Shown here one piece after another: positions 24,121 through 36,630 of a stretch of DNA of 64,000 nt. The notes under the pieces were generated by a model, which was given only the letters and a program-made list of their open reading frames with translations, made no database searches and was not told where the DNA came from. The translations under genes were made by a program, and so were the position numbers. Source of the stretch: Cloeon dipterum (Eukaryota; Arthropoda; Insecta; Ephemeroptera; Baetidae); the NCBI RefSeq assembly GCF_949628265.1, contig NC_088790.1, positions 31,190,545 through 31,254,544 of the forward strand. Reading direction: 5' to 3'. Each line of letters begins with the position of its first letter. The first letter of the stretch is position 1.

Positions 24121-24743
24121 AATTTGCTTTGCTCAAAAAAGTCGGTAAAATTAAAAAATTTGGATTTTACAGTAAAAAATCTCTATCATTCCACAGGCAT
24201 CAACTTTCCCCGTTCTTTCCAAAGCTGAAATCATAATTGCCAGTGAAAAAAAGCAGTGATTGTTAGCGCAGAGATATATAAGTTGGAAATTTGCTCTCGC
24301 TTTCGGAATTAATGGGCGCTGCGCCGCGCACGTTAGAGCAGAGGGCGAAGGATTTTATTGTTCCGGCTCGCAAAGTTGGTGTGCCAGCAGACGAGAATCC
24401 TTTTTAAGTCTCGTCGGCACTCTCTCTGCCTGCTCGCTGGCTCGGCGTACTTTTGCAAATAATACGCTGGCTTGCTTGCTAATGTGTACATTTAAATAGA
24501 GGGTTGAAAATGAAGATCAACGAACGCCACTCGCACACGTACGTACGTACCGTCTGCGCACTGCCCATAAATTGAATGGCTAATTGTGTTTGACTGTTCC
24601 GCCTCGCAGATTACTCCTCTCATTTGATTTCTCGACTGCGGATTTCAGTCCGAATTTCATTTGTTTTAGCACGAGTTAATCAAAATTGCATGTCAAATAA
24701 TTGATTTTTTTATCCCTGATCACTCCTGAGATCAGGAAAGACC
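24121..24743. other. GC-richer island (24260-24640)
   Basis: Unique block with a short TACG run (CGTACGTACGTACC) near 24538-24551. No exon is supported. Confidence 0.35.
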
Positions 24744-25123
24744 TTTAAGACCGTTTTTGATGAATTTTCTGAGCTCACCAATCGATTCCTGAGGGTCGAA
24801 TTAGGTGATATGGATGTTTTTTCCGGCCAAAAAGTCCAGCGCGACGTGCGAACTTTTTTCCCGCCAAAACTTTATGAACGTATGATGCGAGAAGTGCGCA
24901 TGCGTTAGAGCTGGTTTGAGCACTTGCCTATACGAATGACTTCTTTGTAAGATCCAGCCAGCTCTGACGCATGCGCACTTCTAGAATTCAAATTGTTTTG
25001 GCGGGAAAAATGTTCGCACGTCACGCTGCACTTTTTGGTCAGAAAAAACGTCCATTTTACCTAATTCGAGCCTCAGGAATCGATTGGTGGGCTCAGAAAA
25101 TTCGTCAAAGACGGTGTTTAAGA
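24744..25123. mobile_element. Fold-back element, family B, copy 1
   Basis: Nearly the whole element is an inverted repeat: the left arm has AATCGATTCCTGAGGGTCGA, CAGCGCGACGTGCGAACTTT, CCCGCCAAAAC and AAGTGCGCATGCGT, and the right arm has their complements in mirror order (arms about 150 bp, centre about 60 bp). It is non-coding and related to copies at 28.2, 40.9 and 53.3 kb. Confidence 0.87.
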
Positions 25124-25639
25124 AATAAAAACCTAGCCGTCGAGGATAAAAATATTTTAATTTTAATTTTTTGTCCACTTTACCGACGCCTGACGGGCTC
25201 TGTAATGGTTCCAATTGTGAGATTTGCACACCGTTGGAACAAAAAAGTTGAGACCTTTCAGAATATGTGCAATTTGACCCTTTGGAGGGCATCAGAGTGC
25301 CCAGGGAACACCCCAAACCTCGCTCCTGAGTAACCTGAATTTTCCAAAAAGTTGATTTGCATATATTTTAAAAGCTTAAATATTTCCTGAATTAATTTTT
25401 TCGATCATAATTAATAGAAATATCTAAAAATTTATACATAATATTCAAAATTATTTAAAAATTAATTACATTTCGTACCTTTTTAATTTTTTAACGTTAT
25501 TTTAGCACTCAAATCTAAAAAATAAATAAAATGACCTATAAAGTAAATAAAAAGAACATTTGATTTTTAATCAATTAAGCATTGAGCCTGAATGTTCGTA
25601 TAATGATGCACCGTAAAAAGGTAAAATCACAAAGCGATA
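25124..25639. mobile_element. Family J element fragment, then AT-rich filler
   Basis: 25150-25330 shares GACGCCTGACGGGCT with 55808-56138 and TGTGAGATTTGCACACCGTT-like sequence with 59868-59997. From 25330 it is AT-rich with nothing recognised. Confidence 0.55.
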
Positions 25640-26599
25640 GCTAGCTTCCATAGCACGAGGTACAAAATAAGCTCCGCATCGAAGAAAAAGTTTGTACCAA
25701 GTCGTGAACCGCTAAACAAATTTCCTGGGGCTGCAACTTTTCCTGCTGCTCTGCCGCGCCGCTTTTAGGTGGAAAACTTTTGTCAGACATCTGATTACAA
25801 ACATATTGAAAGCCGGAGCGGCTCGACTTAATTAACATATCGCATGTCGCAGCGGCATAAAGATCGGCTGCCGGCGATTAGCCCGCCACCAGGAAATGAG
25901 ACCGCGCCGCGTAATAATGTTCGCCACCCTTCATGTGTGTATGTATGCTCGCCAAGGTCACCCACCACGTGCCACTCCAGCTTCGCAATTCAAAAAGAAA
26001 TTACAGAAATTTGTAAACAAAAAAATATCATTTTTTACGTACACTTGAAATCTAAAAATGAGAAAAAAGGTGACATTTTTTTGGAGAGCAAAGCAGCGAG
26101 CATAAATTGTTTGGTTTTTAATAATTTCAATTGGACAAAAAAGTGCAATTGTTTAAGAAATATTATTTAAATGATTAATTTGGTAATTTTTTTTAAAATA
26201 TTCCAAAAAACATTTTTACAATTTTCAATTGAATGATTGAGTAAGCACACGTGGTTGAAGTGACCTTGGCAATTAGCGTGCTGGACGGACATTATTTCCA
26301 GGTGGTGCGGACTGCGGATTCGACCCAATTAGTGGCTAGCGTCCCTTTGTGCGTGGCAGCAAATGAACGCGCGCCTCTGCCTCTCTTTTCTCTCGGCTTT
26401 TTGAGCTTGTGCGCGCGGTAATTGGCCCCTGACGCAAGCAATTTATATTCTAGGATGCCTATCATTATTATTTGCTCGTCCAGATTTGCTTTAAAATATG
26501 CACAATGTTGTCGTCGGGAATGAGACGCTATGGGACACGCTGTGCCGTCAAAGCAGCTTTGAATTTTGAAAGATTGGACAGACAATTGCGGTATACTAG
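25640..26599. other. Two GC-richer islands (25640-25990, 26240-26590)
   Basis: Two unique blocks separated by AT-rich sequence. Short frames exist on both strands; none shows a splice-bounded exon or family likeness. Confidence 0.35.
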
Positions 26600-26804
26600 T
26601 TTGTTGTTCACGACGAGGAAAATCTTCCCTTGCGATACAGACAATTTTCAGAATAGTTTTTACTTTATAAATATGCTACAAATATTTTTATTGTTATTTT
26701 GAAGTCTTAGAGGTGTCAGAAAAATAAATAACACAAAATGTTCTTATTTTCTGACTGTTTAAAGTGGTATTCCTGTTTGATAAATTAAAAAAATAATCTG
26801 GGTC

Positions 26805-27185
26805 TGATTTTTCCACCGGGGGCCGGGTTGAAGCTGCGCAGTAAACTTGTGCGCATCTTAAGCATGCGCAGTGTGTTCAGGTCGCTTCTTGATCTCACAG
26901 GGAGGCTGAAACTCATCACTGCGCATGCGTGACCCAAATTAAAACCTTCTGCGCAGTCGTAATTCCCACCGGGGGCCGGGTTGCGATCTGCGTTAGTTTT
27001 CCCGCCTGTCAGAAGTCAATATGGCGTCGAAAAAATGGAGGCCAATCAGGAGACATTCCACAGAAGCGTCAAAAAGGGGCGTGCCGACCTAATAATTTCA
27101 TTCCCGCGCATTTTGTTGCATTCCCATTAGCATAATGTGCCATCTAACGGTCGATTTGCCAATTTCCGGGCTGATCAGCTTTTAA
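26805..27185. mobile_element. Family C element
   Basis: Same order as the copy at 22775, including CGCATGCGTGAC and CACCGGGGGCCGGGTTGCGA, ending at GCCATCTAACGGTCGATTTG. The first CACCGGGG block is truncated and joins directly to the CTGCGCAGTAAACTTGTGCG segment. Confidence 0.82.
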
Positions 27186-28162
27186 TAAATAAATAACAAC
27201 AAAAATATTCATTGTGCTGAGGGCGTTGATCCGGCCTCCGGTGGAATTTTCCGAGTTTTTTTTCTTTTCGAGGCGATTTCCCCAAAATTCCGTGGGCATT
27301 ACGATTTTCCGCACAGCTGGAAGAAGATCATAACTCAAATTATTCCCGTGAGCACAATGAGATATTTCCTGCTGACAACTTAACGATCTTGCGTCACGTA
27401 TAAAAAAGTTACTTCCTTTTCTCTCGGGCCAGATGATTTTTCGCTTGGCAGAAATTAGAAATTAATGTCGAGAGCGACGACTCGAGATTAGAGTCCCTTT
27501 TTTATTTTTATTGTTCTTGCGCCGTGCACAACAGGTCCGCGCGCGCGTGTAAGCTGCTTGTTTTATGTCAACGCTCGGCCAACAGCCGGGTGGCCGGCCT
27601 GCACCCTCGTAAATCTCCTTAAAGGGTTGCCGCGCGTTGATGGCGAATGTTGCGTGAAAAAGAACGCAACTCACCCTCGCACGTACGCTTTTTCGGACAC
27701 GCACTCGCTCCACCGAGTGTCTCGCAGGAATTTATTGCAGTAGCTGACGAATCGCTCGCTGCCCGGACGTAGTTAGCTCCCAATTATTTCTCCGTTACTT
27801 TAGAATTTTCATTTATTTATTTATTGTGCCTTGTCACGCCGCGTGAATCAGCTTACTTAGCGAGATTAATCTGTTTATACTTGATTTATTACTTGGTAGG
27901 CGTCTATTGAAGCTTTTTATTTTACATTTAGCATTTTGACCAATAAATTAATTGTTTTAATTAAGTATTACGACTATTTAATTATGCAAAATATATGCAA
28001 ATTATTCCTCTCGAATTACCTTCATTGTTTCCGTTTAGTATAACATTTATTAATTTCCGTAAAGCAAATAAAAGAACAGAATTTATAAAAAAATTTAAAA
28101 ATTCATCGATAATTTTATTTATAAATATTATATATAAGAAAATTCATAAAAAACATTTAAAT
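27186..28162. other. GC-richer island (27200-27790), then AT-rich
   Basis: A unique block with CpG runs (CGCGCGCG near 27538) is followed by AT-rich filler to 28160. No gene is supported. Confidence 0.35.
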
Positions 28163-28545
28163 TGTATTTAAAGAACGTCTTTGATGAAGTTTCTGAGCCC
28201 ACCAATCGATTCCTGAGGGTCGAATTAGTTAGAGTTGATGTTTTTCCCGTTTATAAACGTGCATCGCGACGTGCGAACTTTTTTCCCGCCAAAACGAATG
28301 CGAGAAGTGCGCATGCGTGAGAGCTGGTTTGCGCAATTGCAGGGATACCACCTGTACGAATGAATTCTTTGTCACATCCAGCCTTCTGTCACGCATGCGC
28401 ACTTCTCGCATTTAAATTGTTTTGGCGGGAAAAAAGTTCGCACGTCGCGCTGCACTTTTTTAACGGAAAAAACATCCACTTTACCTAAGTCGACCCTCAG
28501 GAATCGATTGGTGGGCTCAGAAACTTCGTCAAAGACTGTCTTTTA
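28163..28545. mobile_element. Fold-back element, family B, copy 2
   Basis: Arms of about 160 bp carrying GTCTTTGATGAAGTTTCTGA on the left and its near complement on the right. It contains the GTGCGCATGCGTGAGAGCTG site and its mirror ACGCATGCGCACTTCTCGCA. Confidence 0.88.
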
Positions 28546-29181
28546 GTATTTTTGGCAATTTAATTTTTTTAAATTACGGCTGAATTTTCCGTAAAAAATA
28601 GTCTGCCTCAGAAAAACCAAACAAACAATCCTGCAAATACAAAGAATGTTTTTTGAATCTCTCTGGTTCATTTAAATATAGACAGACGCACGCATGGACC
28701 GAGTCTCGCTCACTCACTTTCCCCCTTTCGTCCATTTTTTGGGTAGAAAGTGGAAATTTTGCCCTCCGCGGTGAAAATACAGCATTATTCACTCGCAAGT
28801 GCGAAAAAAGGAAGCGCGCGAGCATGCTTTTTAGTCGAGAGGCGCGCTCGCTCCAAAAATGTAAAATCCTCTCGGCTCTAAAACCACAAACTTGTCGCAC
28901 ATTTTTCGGTACTTGGCGGAAAGGCGAAATGCGAAATAAAACTCAGCAGCAGCAGCAGCAGCAACGGAGGAGAAAATATATCTGCAGACAAAAGGATTGA
29001 CCCAAGGCTGCGAAATTCATGCTTTATAAAGCACAAGTAAATTTTCTCCGTCTTTTTGTACCAATTTATTGTGTATAGCAGCGAAAACGTCGACTGTGAC
29101 ATAAGAATACTGCATGAAATGAGAGAAAACCTCCCCGAAATTATATCTGCTGGCGAAAATGTTACTTCATTTTGTGTAAAA
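28546..29181. other. GC-richer island with (CAG)n
   Basis: Unique block with a (CAG)n run of about seven units near 28945-28965. Frames of 108 and 115 codons on opposite strands overlap; neither is convincing. Confidence 0.35.
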
Positions 29182-29451
29182 CAGCGGGAGTGCGATAAAA
29201 TTGGATCGCACTGCGCAGATGCAAGATGGCGTCTGAATGTGGAAAGAAAAAGCTCTCTTAGGATTGCCGTACGAGTGTCAAGAGTTTATTTTTACGATCC
29301 AAAAGACACAATTAGTTCAGAGTAATGCAAATTATGCGTCACAATATTGACCAAAACTTGCTTTTTTTCTCGCATTTTCACGTGACAATTTTTACGCGCC
29401 ATATTCCACCGGACGCCATTTCTGCGCGCTCCACGAATCTGGCCCCCGCTG
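29182..29451. mobile_element. hAT-type MITE, copy 4
   Basis: A 270-bp degenerate copy starting CAGCGGGAG and ending TGGCCCCCGCTG, with the usual interior (AGACACAATTAGTTCAGAG). No clear target duplication. Confidence 0.8.
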
Positions 29452-29529
29452 CGAGTAACGAAAGCAACTCTCGCATTTGGAAATGAAACAATTTTCATGG
29501 TAAAAAGACATGCAAAATGTTCCACCAAA

Positions 29530-30560
29530 AAATCTAATTTCCTGATGCGAAATGCACAAACTTTTTAACTGTTTTCAGACACTTTTAAAACCAAATTTCT
29601 TCGTACAGCTCAAACATCATTTAATGTTTGGTGATATTTCACTAGAGTTTTTAGATTAACGCAAAAAAATAAGTTGTTGATAAATTTAAAAGCGTTTAAG
29701 GTTGTTTATGTTTTTTAAATCATATTTTTATTTATAAAAGTCTGGAAAGAAAGTTAAAATGAATTTTTTCACATGTAAAAAACCTCTTTCAGTTTTAAAA
29801 AGTGGAATTTAACTTGCGATAAAGAGTCCGCCCGTCTCTGCTTTTATTTCAATCTTTCATAAAAAATAAAATTCAGCAGTAAAATTCTACATATTTTTTG
29901 AATAAAAATTGATTTTGCTTCAACCATTTTTGAAGGATATAATTATTTTCTCTTTTACCGAATGAAATTTACTGTAAAACCGATCAAAAATAGCTCTGGT
30001 TGAAATGTTCTGCCACTAAATAATTCAACTTCCTGATGCGAAACACAAACTAGCTTTTTTTTTAAAGTTTTCAGACACTTTGTGAACCAAATTTAGTCGT
30101 ATAGCTATAGTAACTCAATAAATGTTTGGTGATTTTAAATCTACAGATAAAAACTTACGCTAAAAATTAGTTGTAGATAAAATTAAAAGCGTTTAAGGTT
30201 GTTTTTAATTTTTTAAATAATATTTTTTATACATAAAATTTGGAACAGAAAACTTCTTTCAGTTTTAAAAAGTTAAATTGATCTTGCGATAAAGAATCCA
30301 TCTCTGCTTTTATTTCAATTTTACATTAAAAAAATAAAATTCAGCAAGATTAACTCTTTTAACATATTTTACAAATGGAAAGTTAGATTTTTACATTGTT
30401 CATGAAATATTATTTTCTATTTTACAGAAATTTGCTGGAAAACCGATCAAATTTAACTCCGGGCAAAATACTCTACAAAAAAAATTAATTTTCTGTTGCC
30501 AGCCCTTTTTAACATTTTTCAGAAAACTTTAAAATCAAATTCAACTGAAGATAGAAGAGT
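29530..30560. repeat. Degenerate tandem duplication, about 470 bp
   Basis: The segment from about 29545 (TTCCTGATGCGAAATGCACA) recurs from about 30025 (TTCCTGATGCGAAACACAAA) with TTTTCAGACACTTT, AATGTTTGGTGAT and AAAGCGTTTAAGGTTGTTT in the same order. A weaker third copy of the start lies near 30480-30560. AT-rich and non-coding. Confidence 0.7.
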
Positions 30561-30599
30561 CAATACTTCACTTCCTATTAAGAGTAATTTAAAATTCTC

Positions 30600-31190
30600 C
30601 TTTCTAAATGCAGTTTTAAACCCGTCTCGCAAATCAGGCGTTTGCTAAATCAAAAATGCGCTCGACAGGAGATTAGGAAAGAACAAAAGACGGCTTTAAG
30701 TATCTTGCATCTCGGGCCGGAAATGAGAGGAGAAATCCATCGCGCGATATTAAAGAAGAAGATGAAGAGATAAATAAATAAAGAGGCGCGGCGTCTCGGG
30801 GAAATAACGCGATATCAGCATAAAAAGCCAACCGAGAGAGAGCAAGAGCAGGGAGGGATGCAGGTAACGTAAGGAAAGCTTCCCCTCGGCAATAAAGCCG
30901 GTGCCGGTCATAATGTGCCTTCAACTACACTCTCTGGTCCGCAGAAAAGAATGACACACACAACACAGCGGGTCGATAAGTCGGCACGCACGCCGCTCTT
31001 TATGCATTCGGGGATGCTCTATTATCCATTATACATATACGCGGCCTTTCTCGCCTTTCCTCCGCTGATAAACAGATCAAGCAGTCAATTGTTGGTTGGC
31101 TGGACGGTGCAGCGGAAATGAAACTGTGACAGGGTGCAACGCTGCAGATATCTATAATTTCTCCCGCTGGGGGTGTGAAAGCCATGAGAT
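30600..31190. other. GC-richer non-coding island
   Basis: Unique block in an AT-rich setting. Overlapping frames of 60-83 codons, no exon borders. Possible regulatory element. Confidence 0.35.
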
Positions 31191-31267
31191 CCGCAGAAGA
31201 TCATCGCTTCATTCAGCGGCTACGAGGATTTTATTTAATTTTTTTAATTGTCTAAAATCATCTTAAG

Positions 31268-31510
31268 CAGCGGGGCCAGATTCGTCCGGTTGAGTACGGT
31301 CACGTGAAAATTCGCGAAAAGAAGCAAGTTTTCGTCAATATTGTGACGCATAATTTGCATTAATTTTACTAATTGTGTATTTTGGATCGTAAAAACAAAC
31401 TATTGACACTCGTACGGCAATCCAAAGAGAGATTTTTGTTTCCCACATTCAGACGCCATCTTGGATCTGCGCAGTGCGAACCAATTTTATCGCACATCTG
31501 GACCCCGCTG
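31268..31510. mobile_element. hAT-type MITE, copy 5
   Basis: A 243-bp copy bounded by CAGCGGGGCCAGAT and ATCTGGACCCCGCTG, with a perfect 8-bp target duplication ATCTTAAG. Confidence 0.9.
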
Positions 31511-32194
31511 ATCTTAAGGAAGTATAAAACGAATTAAATTGGCAATAACCTATAACAGCATTAAAAATACATTTTTTTCTTGAGGTTGTTTTCATTTTTT
31601 GGTAGAATTTATCAGTGCGATAAATTTTTAACTGTTTTTTTCAGTCTAAAAAAATTATTTTATTTTATTCTTTCGTTTTATATTCTTTATTTAGAATAAT
31701 AAAATTCATTTGATCTTTTAAAACAAGTTGGGTATAATTTCAGCAATGAAAATGCCGTTCTTTTTGTACATTTTCAAATAACTCATAAAAAATATCAAGT
31801 ACGACACGTATTTAGCTTTCTGTGGTAATTCAAGAGAAGCATTATAAAATTAGAATTAAAAGTAAAAAATTAAAATTAAAGAATTAGGTATATGATTGTT
31901 AATTAGTCTAGCGGTGAAAAAAGGGTTAAATTCATACTCTCTACTCTAATTCAATTCCTCCAATTTTTTTATTTTAAGTAGCACAGTGAAATGTTTGTTT
32001 GAAAATTATTTTGTTGGTACAAATGGAAATTACAAAAATCTTGAAAGTAGTGAAAAAACATTTTCCAATTAAACGTAAAATTGTGTTAAATGGGCTTGGA
32101 AACCGTTCAAAACTGCCTAAATTCCTCGCAAAACACCAATCTAAATTATTTTTCATTAATTAATGAGATAATTGTTCATTTAACATTCCATTTT
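31511..32194. other. AT-rich filler
   Basis: Nothing recognised. Confidence 0.4.
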
Positions 32195-32600
32195 TTCATT
32201 TACTTCTGGCCAAAAGTGCCCCAAAATCCAATTTTTTGGAATTTTACCGGTTACGCACCCTTTTTTGAGCAAAGGAAATTAATAGCTTCCGGGGAGAGAA
32301 AAATTATTAAAATTTAATAGTGAGAAGATAAAAAATAGTGCTTTTGTGTCTTGAAAGAAATTTTTTATATTTTCAAAAATTGCATATTTTCGAAAGGGGT
32401 TTGAGTTTGGCCTGATTAAAATTCAGCAGTTGATAGTAGCGGAAAAAACTGCCAAAATTCAGAAAGCTGATTAAATTTCCAGTCTTTTTCCTATTGAGCG
32501 AATTTTTCTCAAATTTACAATTTTCACACAAAACTTTAACTGGCCGTTAGAGAACCTTCAATTTTTTTGGGGGGAAAATCAAAATGCCCAAAGTTAAGTT
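32195..32600. mobile_element. Family G dispersed repeat
   Basis: Collinear with 43670-44060: TTTACYGGTTACGC, GTGAGAAGRTAAAAAATAGT, TTGGCCTGATTAAAATTC, AACTGGCCGTTAGA in order. It is about 400 bp and non-coding. Confidence 0.8.
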
Positions 32601-33359
32601 AACTTATTTAAATTTATTCAAAACCCCTTCCAAAAAATTCAAATTTCTTCTGATTTTTGCCGTTTTCTTACGATCTTCGCAAATTATCACTGTTTAAAAT
32701 GATTAGAAAGTTAAATTAAAATGTCATGATTCGTGTTGATGACGATTGGAAGGTCAGAAAAAATTTAAATCGACCGCCGCATAGCTTGAAGCCAGTTCAT
32801 AAATTGGTGCGTCTGTTCGCGCGGAGCACACGGTGCGGGCGAGAGATAAAGAAAGCTCTCGGAAATCTGTTCGCCAATCGGATGTGCGCGCGGCTGTGCA
32901 GTCGCAGTCGCGGGGGAATTACTGCTCCAGACCAGAGGCACACGCGTCCCATTGATCGCACTTTTCAGCTGAGCGAGTGCGTTTCTATCCGAAGAGAGAG
33001 AAGAACTCGCCGTGTCAGTCGATTTTTCGGCACCAAATTCGATCTGTGCTTTTTTAACGCCGGCCGGCAGGCAGGCAGGCAAGGGGTTAAAAACTGCATT
33101 GTTCGCCATCGAAAATCAATCCGCGGATGAGAGGCAAAAAGCGCCGCGTCATCGAAAATTGCGTCATTTAATCGAGATTGTTTTAATATCTATAGCGAGG
33201 GGCTACAGAATTTATACCGTGTTTATTTAGGCTTTGATGGTTTTTAATTATTTTTTTGCACCAGAATATTTTTTATTTAGGTTATTTATTGCGTTTGGTG
33301 CAAAAATAAATAAATGAATTTGATATTTAGTAATTTACAACACTCTGTTTTATTTATTG
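32601..33359. other. GC-richer island (32780-33190)
   Basis: Unique CpG-rich block, open on both strands for 114-134 codons but without family likeness. It contains a GGCAGGCAGGCAGGCAAG run near 33066. It looks more like a promoter or regulatory island than an exon. Confidence 0.35.
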
Positions 33360-33925
33360 TAATTTTCAAGGGGGTCCGGGTGGCGATCTGTGTTGGTTCC
33401 CGCCAGTCAGAATTCCATATGGCGTCGAAATAATGGAGGCCAATCAGGAGACATTCCCCAGAAGCGTAAAAAAGGCGTGCCAACCTAATAACTTAATTCC
33501 CGTGTATTTCGTTACGCTTTCAAGGTGCTTAAATTAACTTTTTTGAAGTTTTTTGAAAATACTCCCATTTTGAAGCTGCGCAGTAAACTTGTGCGCATCT
33601 TAAGCATGCGCAGAATGTTCAGATCGCTTCTTCATCTCACAGTAAGGCTGAAACTCATCTCTGCGCGTGCGTGGCCCAAATGAAAACCTTCTGCGCAGGC
33701 GTAATTCCCACCGGGGGCCAGGTTTCGATCCGTGTTGGTTTTCCCGCCGGTCAGAAGTCAATATGGCGTCGAAATTAAAGGAGACAGTCCAGCGGCCAAT
33801 CAAAAGCGTCGAAAAAGGGGCGTGCTGATCTAATAATTTTATTCCCGCGTATTTTGTTTTATTTCCATTGGCCTGACGTGCCATCTAACGGTCGATTCGC
33901 CAATTACCGGGCTAATCTGCTGTTC
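33360..33925. mobile_element. Family C elements (partial plus full copy)
   Basis: 33360-33520 holds only the GGTGGCGATCTGTGTTGGTT to GCGTGCCAACCTAATAA part. 33560-33925 is a fuller copy from CTGCGCAGTAAACTTGTGCG to GCCATCTAACGGTCGATTCG. Confidence 0.78.
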
Positions 33926-34954
33926 GAAAATAAATAACAACAAAAATATTCAAGCTATTTTCATGGTAATTAAAATTTTCAAGTCAGTTTTATCCTCGAA
34001 ATAGACTAAATTTTTATTTAACCTGTAAAAATTCCGTAAATTTACCTTCAAGTCCCCTTTTTCAAATTCAAATGTAATAATTTAATTAAATAATTAGTGT
34101 CAAACCCCGCTTAAAAGCGTCTAAACCGCACAAATGCGCGCTCACGGTCCATTTTGTGCAATCAGCAGAGTCAATAAGGCGGAACGAAGCGTCGCAAGAG
34201 CTTATTAACTAACTGAATTGCGCACTCGCCGCTTTAAATAATGCAGCAGACGCGAGATTAGCTGGCGCGTGTACACGTTATTATTATTATTGCTGCATAG
34301 CGCTACATCAATTTGCATGCGGAACACACGATTTTTGCGCAATTTAACGACAACCGTTAACCGTCAACATCCTGCAAATTGAATTATTATTTTGCTCTGC
34401 TGCAATTAGGATGGAAAAATCGCTGTTTACGGTCTAGATTGCAAAGTTGATGTCTGGTAAAGTTTTTTTTACATAAAAATTAGCCATTTTATAGGTTTCG
34501 CAAGTCAATAAAAATGGGACAATCACATAGCAGGTAACTACTCTTGTGTATTCAATGATTGGATCTATCAGTTAATTTAAATATTTTGAAATTACTTTTT
34601 CAACTCTACATAAGTTTTCATTTAATAAAAATTAATTGCAAACTATTATGAGGGAAATAAAATATTTATTTAAATTGCTAAAATAATAAAACGTATAAAA
34701 AAAATAAATACTAAAGAATATTTTGTGTTTTTTACCAGGAATTAAGTAAATAATGTTTTAATTTTATATGTTACATAAAATAAATAAAATTAAAGTTTTT
34801 GAGTAGGACAAAAAATCCTGAATTTTAACCTCGGAAACATTTCGCCCCATAAAAACTCAAAATTTGTTTCTTCTACAACTATTTTTTATTTAAAGGTGAA
34901 AATTTTAGCTGAAATTGGCTTTCAAACAATTTTATTCACTCACATCTCATCAAC
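33926..34954. other. GC-richer island (34110-34440) in AT-rich DNA
   Basis: A unique block with ATTTGCATGC near 34311 is surrounded by AT-rich filler. No gene is seen. Confidence 0.35.
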
Positions 34955-35405
34955 GAGGTCTAGGTTGCGATCTGTGTTAGTTCCCGCCGGTCAGAAGTAA
35001 ATTTGGCATCGAAATTTATAGTTTTTTAATATCTAACCAATTCGAAGCTGCGCAGTAAACGTATGCGCATCTTAAGCATGCGCAGTGTGTTCAGATCGCT
35101 TCTTGATCTCACTGAGAGGCTGAAACTCATCACTGCGCATGCGTTAACAAAATTAAAACATTCTGCGCAGTCGTAATTCCCACTGGAGGCCGAGTTGCGA
35201 TCTATGTTGGTTCTTTGCTTGTCAGAAGTGAATATGGCGTCGAAATAGTGTAGGCCAATCAGGAGATGGTCCAGCGGCCAATCAGAAGCGTTGAAAAAGA
35301 GGCGTGCCGACCTAATAATTTCATTCCCGCCTATTTTGTTACATTTCCATTGGCCTGATGTGCCATCTAACGGTCGATTTGCCAATTTCCGGGCTAATCA
35401 GTTGT
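34955..35405. mobile_element. Family C element
   Basis: Full copy with both GGTTGCGATCTGTGTT-type blocks, CACTGCGCATGCGT and the terminal GCCATCTAACGGTCGATTTG. Confidence 0.82.
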
Positions 35406-36630
35406 TTGTAAAGAAATAACAACAAAAATATTTATTGTGGTAAAGTGTGGTAAATTTTTACAATGAATTTTGCAAGCCCTTTGCATCTCAATAATAAAGT
35501 GAAAGGAAAATATCTCTATATATCATTTACTTTAATTTTTTCCTTTAATTTTGAAGCCAAAAATTAAGTTTGGATTCTTAAACCTTTTAATCCACGTTTT
35601 ATTAATGATCCAAAACCGTTTAAAAATGAAGATAATAATAATTTAAAGAGGCCTGATCCGTAATAAACAAAATTTGAATCTAAAAAGAAGTGATTAAAAG
35701 TTGGACAGTAATTTCAGTGTTTTACGACTTGCGTTTAATTTAAAAGTTGATCCTCTCTCACTGCTTTACGACCAACAAGATTTCAATTATTTTCCCCTGC
35801 ACGCGCGTAGAAAAATTATTTTCCGCTTAAACACGCGTAATTACTTTGGACGTGGAAACAAATCCCCTGCCGATTTGTTTGATTAGTCTAATATCGAGTT
35901 AGAGCCGCGGGCACGCGGGCGGGCAGGCTCGTAAAAGCAAATGCGCAAACCAAACCACAGCAGAACAATAAAATCGGGCCGCGGGAGCAATTTTAAAAAT
36001 AATGAAATATCTCGCGTGCCAGAGTTCAATTGCGCCCCCTCCCTCCCTCCCTGCCTTCCACCCCCGCGCGATGTGTCACTGGCCGCTGCATTCGCCATAA
36101 ATTACGCCCCTTTAGACTTATTACGTAATTCAACGCATTATCGCAACAACATTCCGGCCGCCTTTGGCACGCGAGCATTCGGCTTCGCAATACAGCAGGA
36201 AAGGTGTTTGTTTCTGGTTTATAGCCCCTGCCGCACTTGTGAGGTATGCAACGCGCGCGTCCATAGCGATTCGCCGGTCGTATACCTGGTAAATCGCATG
36301 TTTCGCAGATTCCACGTGGCTTTTTAGATCAATTAATACAAAATTGGCTACAGAATCATGAGCAGAATAATTCATGGATGTCAACAATTGAAACGAACAT
36401 TTTTACAATTTAAATCAAAGAATAATTAACCAAAAATCTTTAAATGCGTTTATTTTTAATCTTATCTTTTATCTTCCTGGGTAAAAAAATTGCTCAAAAC
36501 GCAAATATCAACACAAAACTATGCCAATTGACGCCTTAAATAAATTGTCGAGCAGTCAAAATCCCTCTCCAGCTCATAGATGAATTATAAAAAAAATCTA
36601 AACGCTAATTTGTCTTTTAACGCGGGTTTC
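35406..36630. other. GC-richer island (35740-36330)
   Basis: AT-rich to 35740, then a unique block with a CCCTCCCTCCCTCC run near 36039, then AT-rich again. A 128-codon plus frame and an 85-codon minus frame overlap; neither has support. Confidence 0.35.

Noticed and set aside
32726-33130. 134-codon plus frame and 114-codon minus frame
   Set aside because: Mutually overlapping in a CpG-rich island; neither resembles a known protein or has convincing exon borders.
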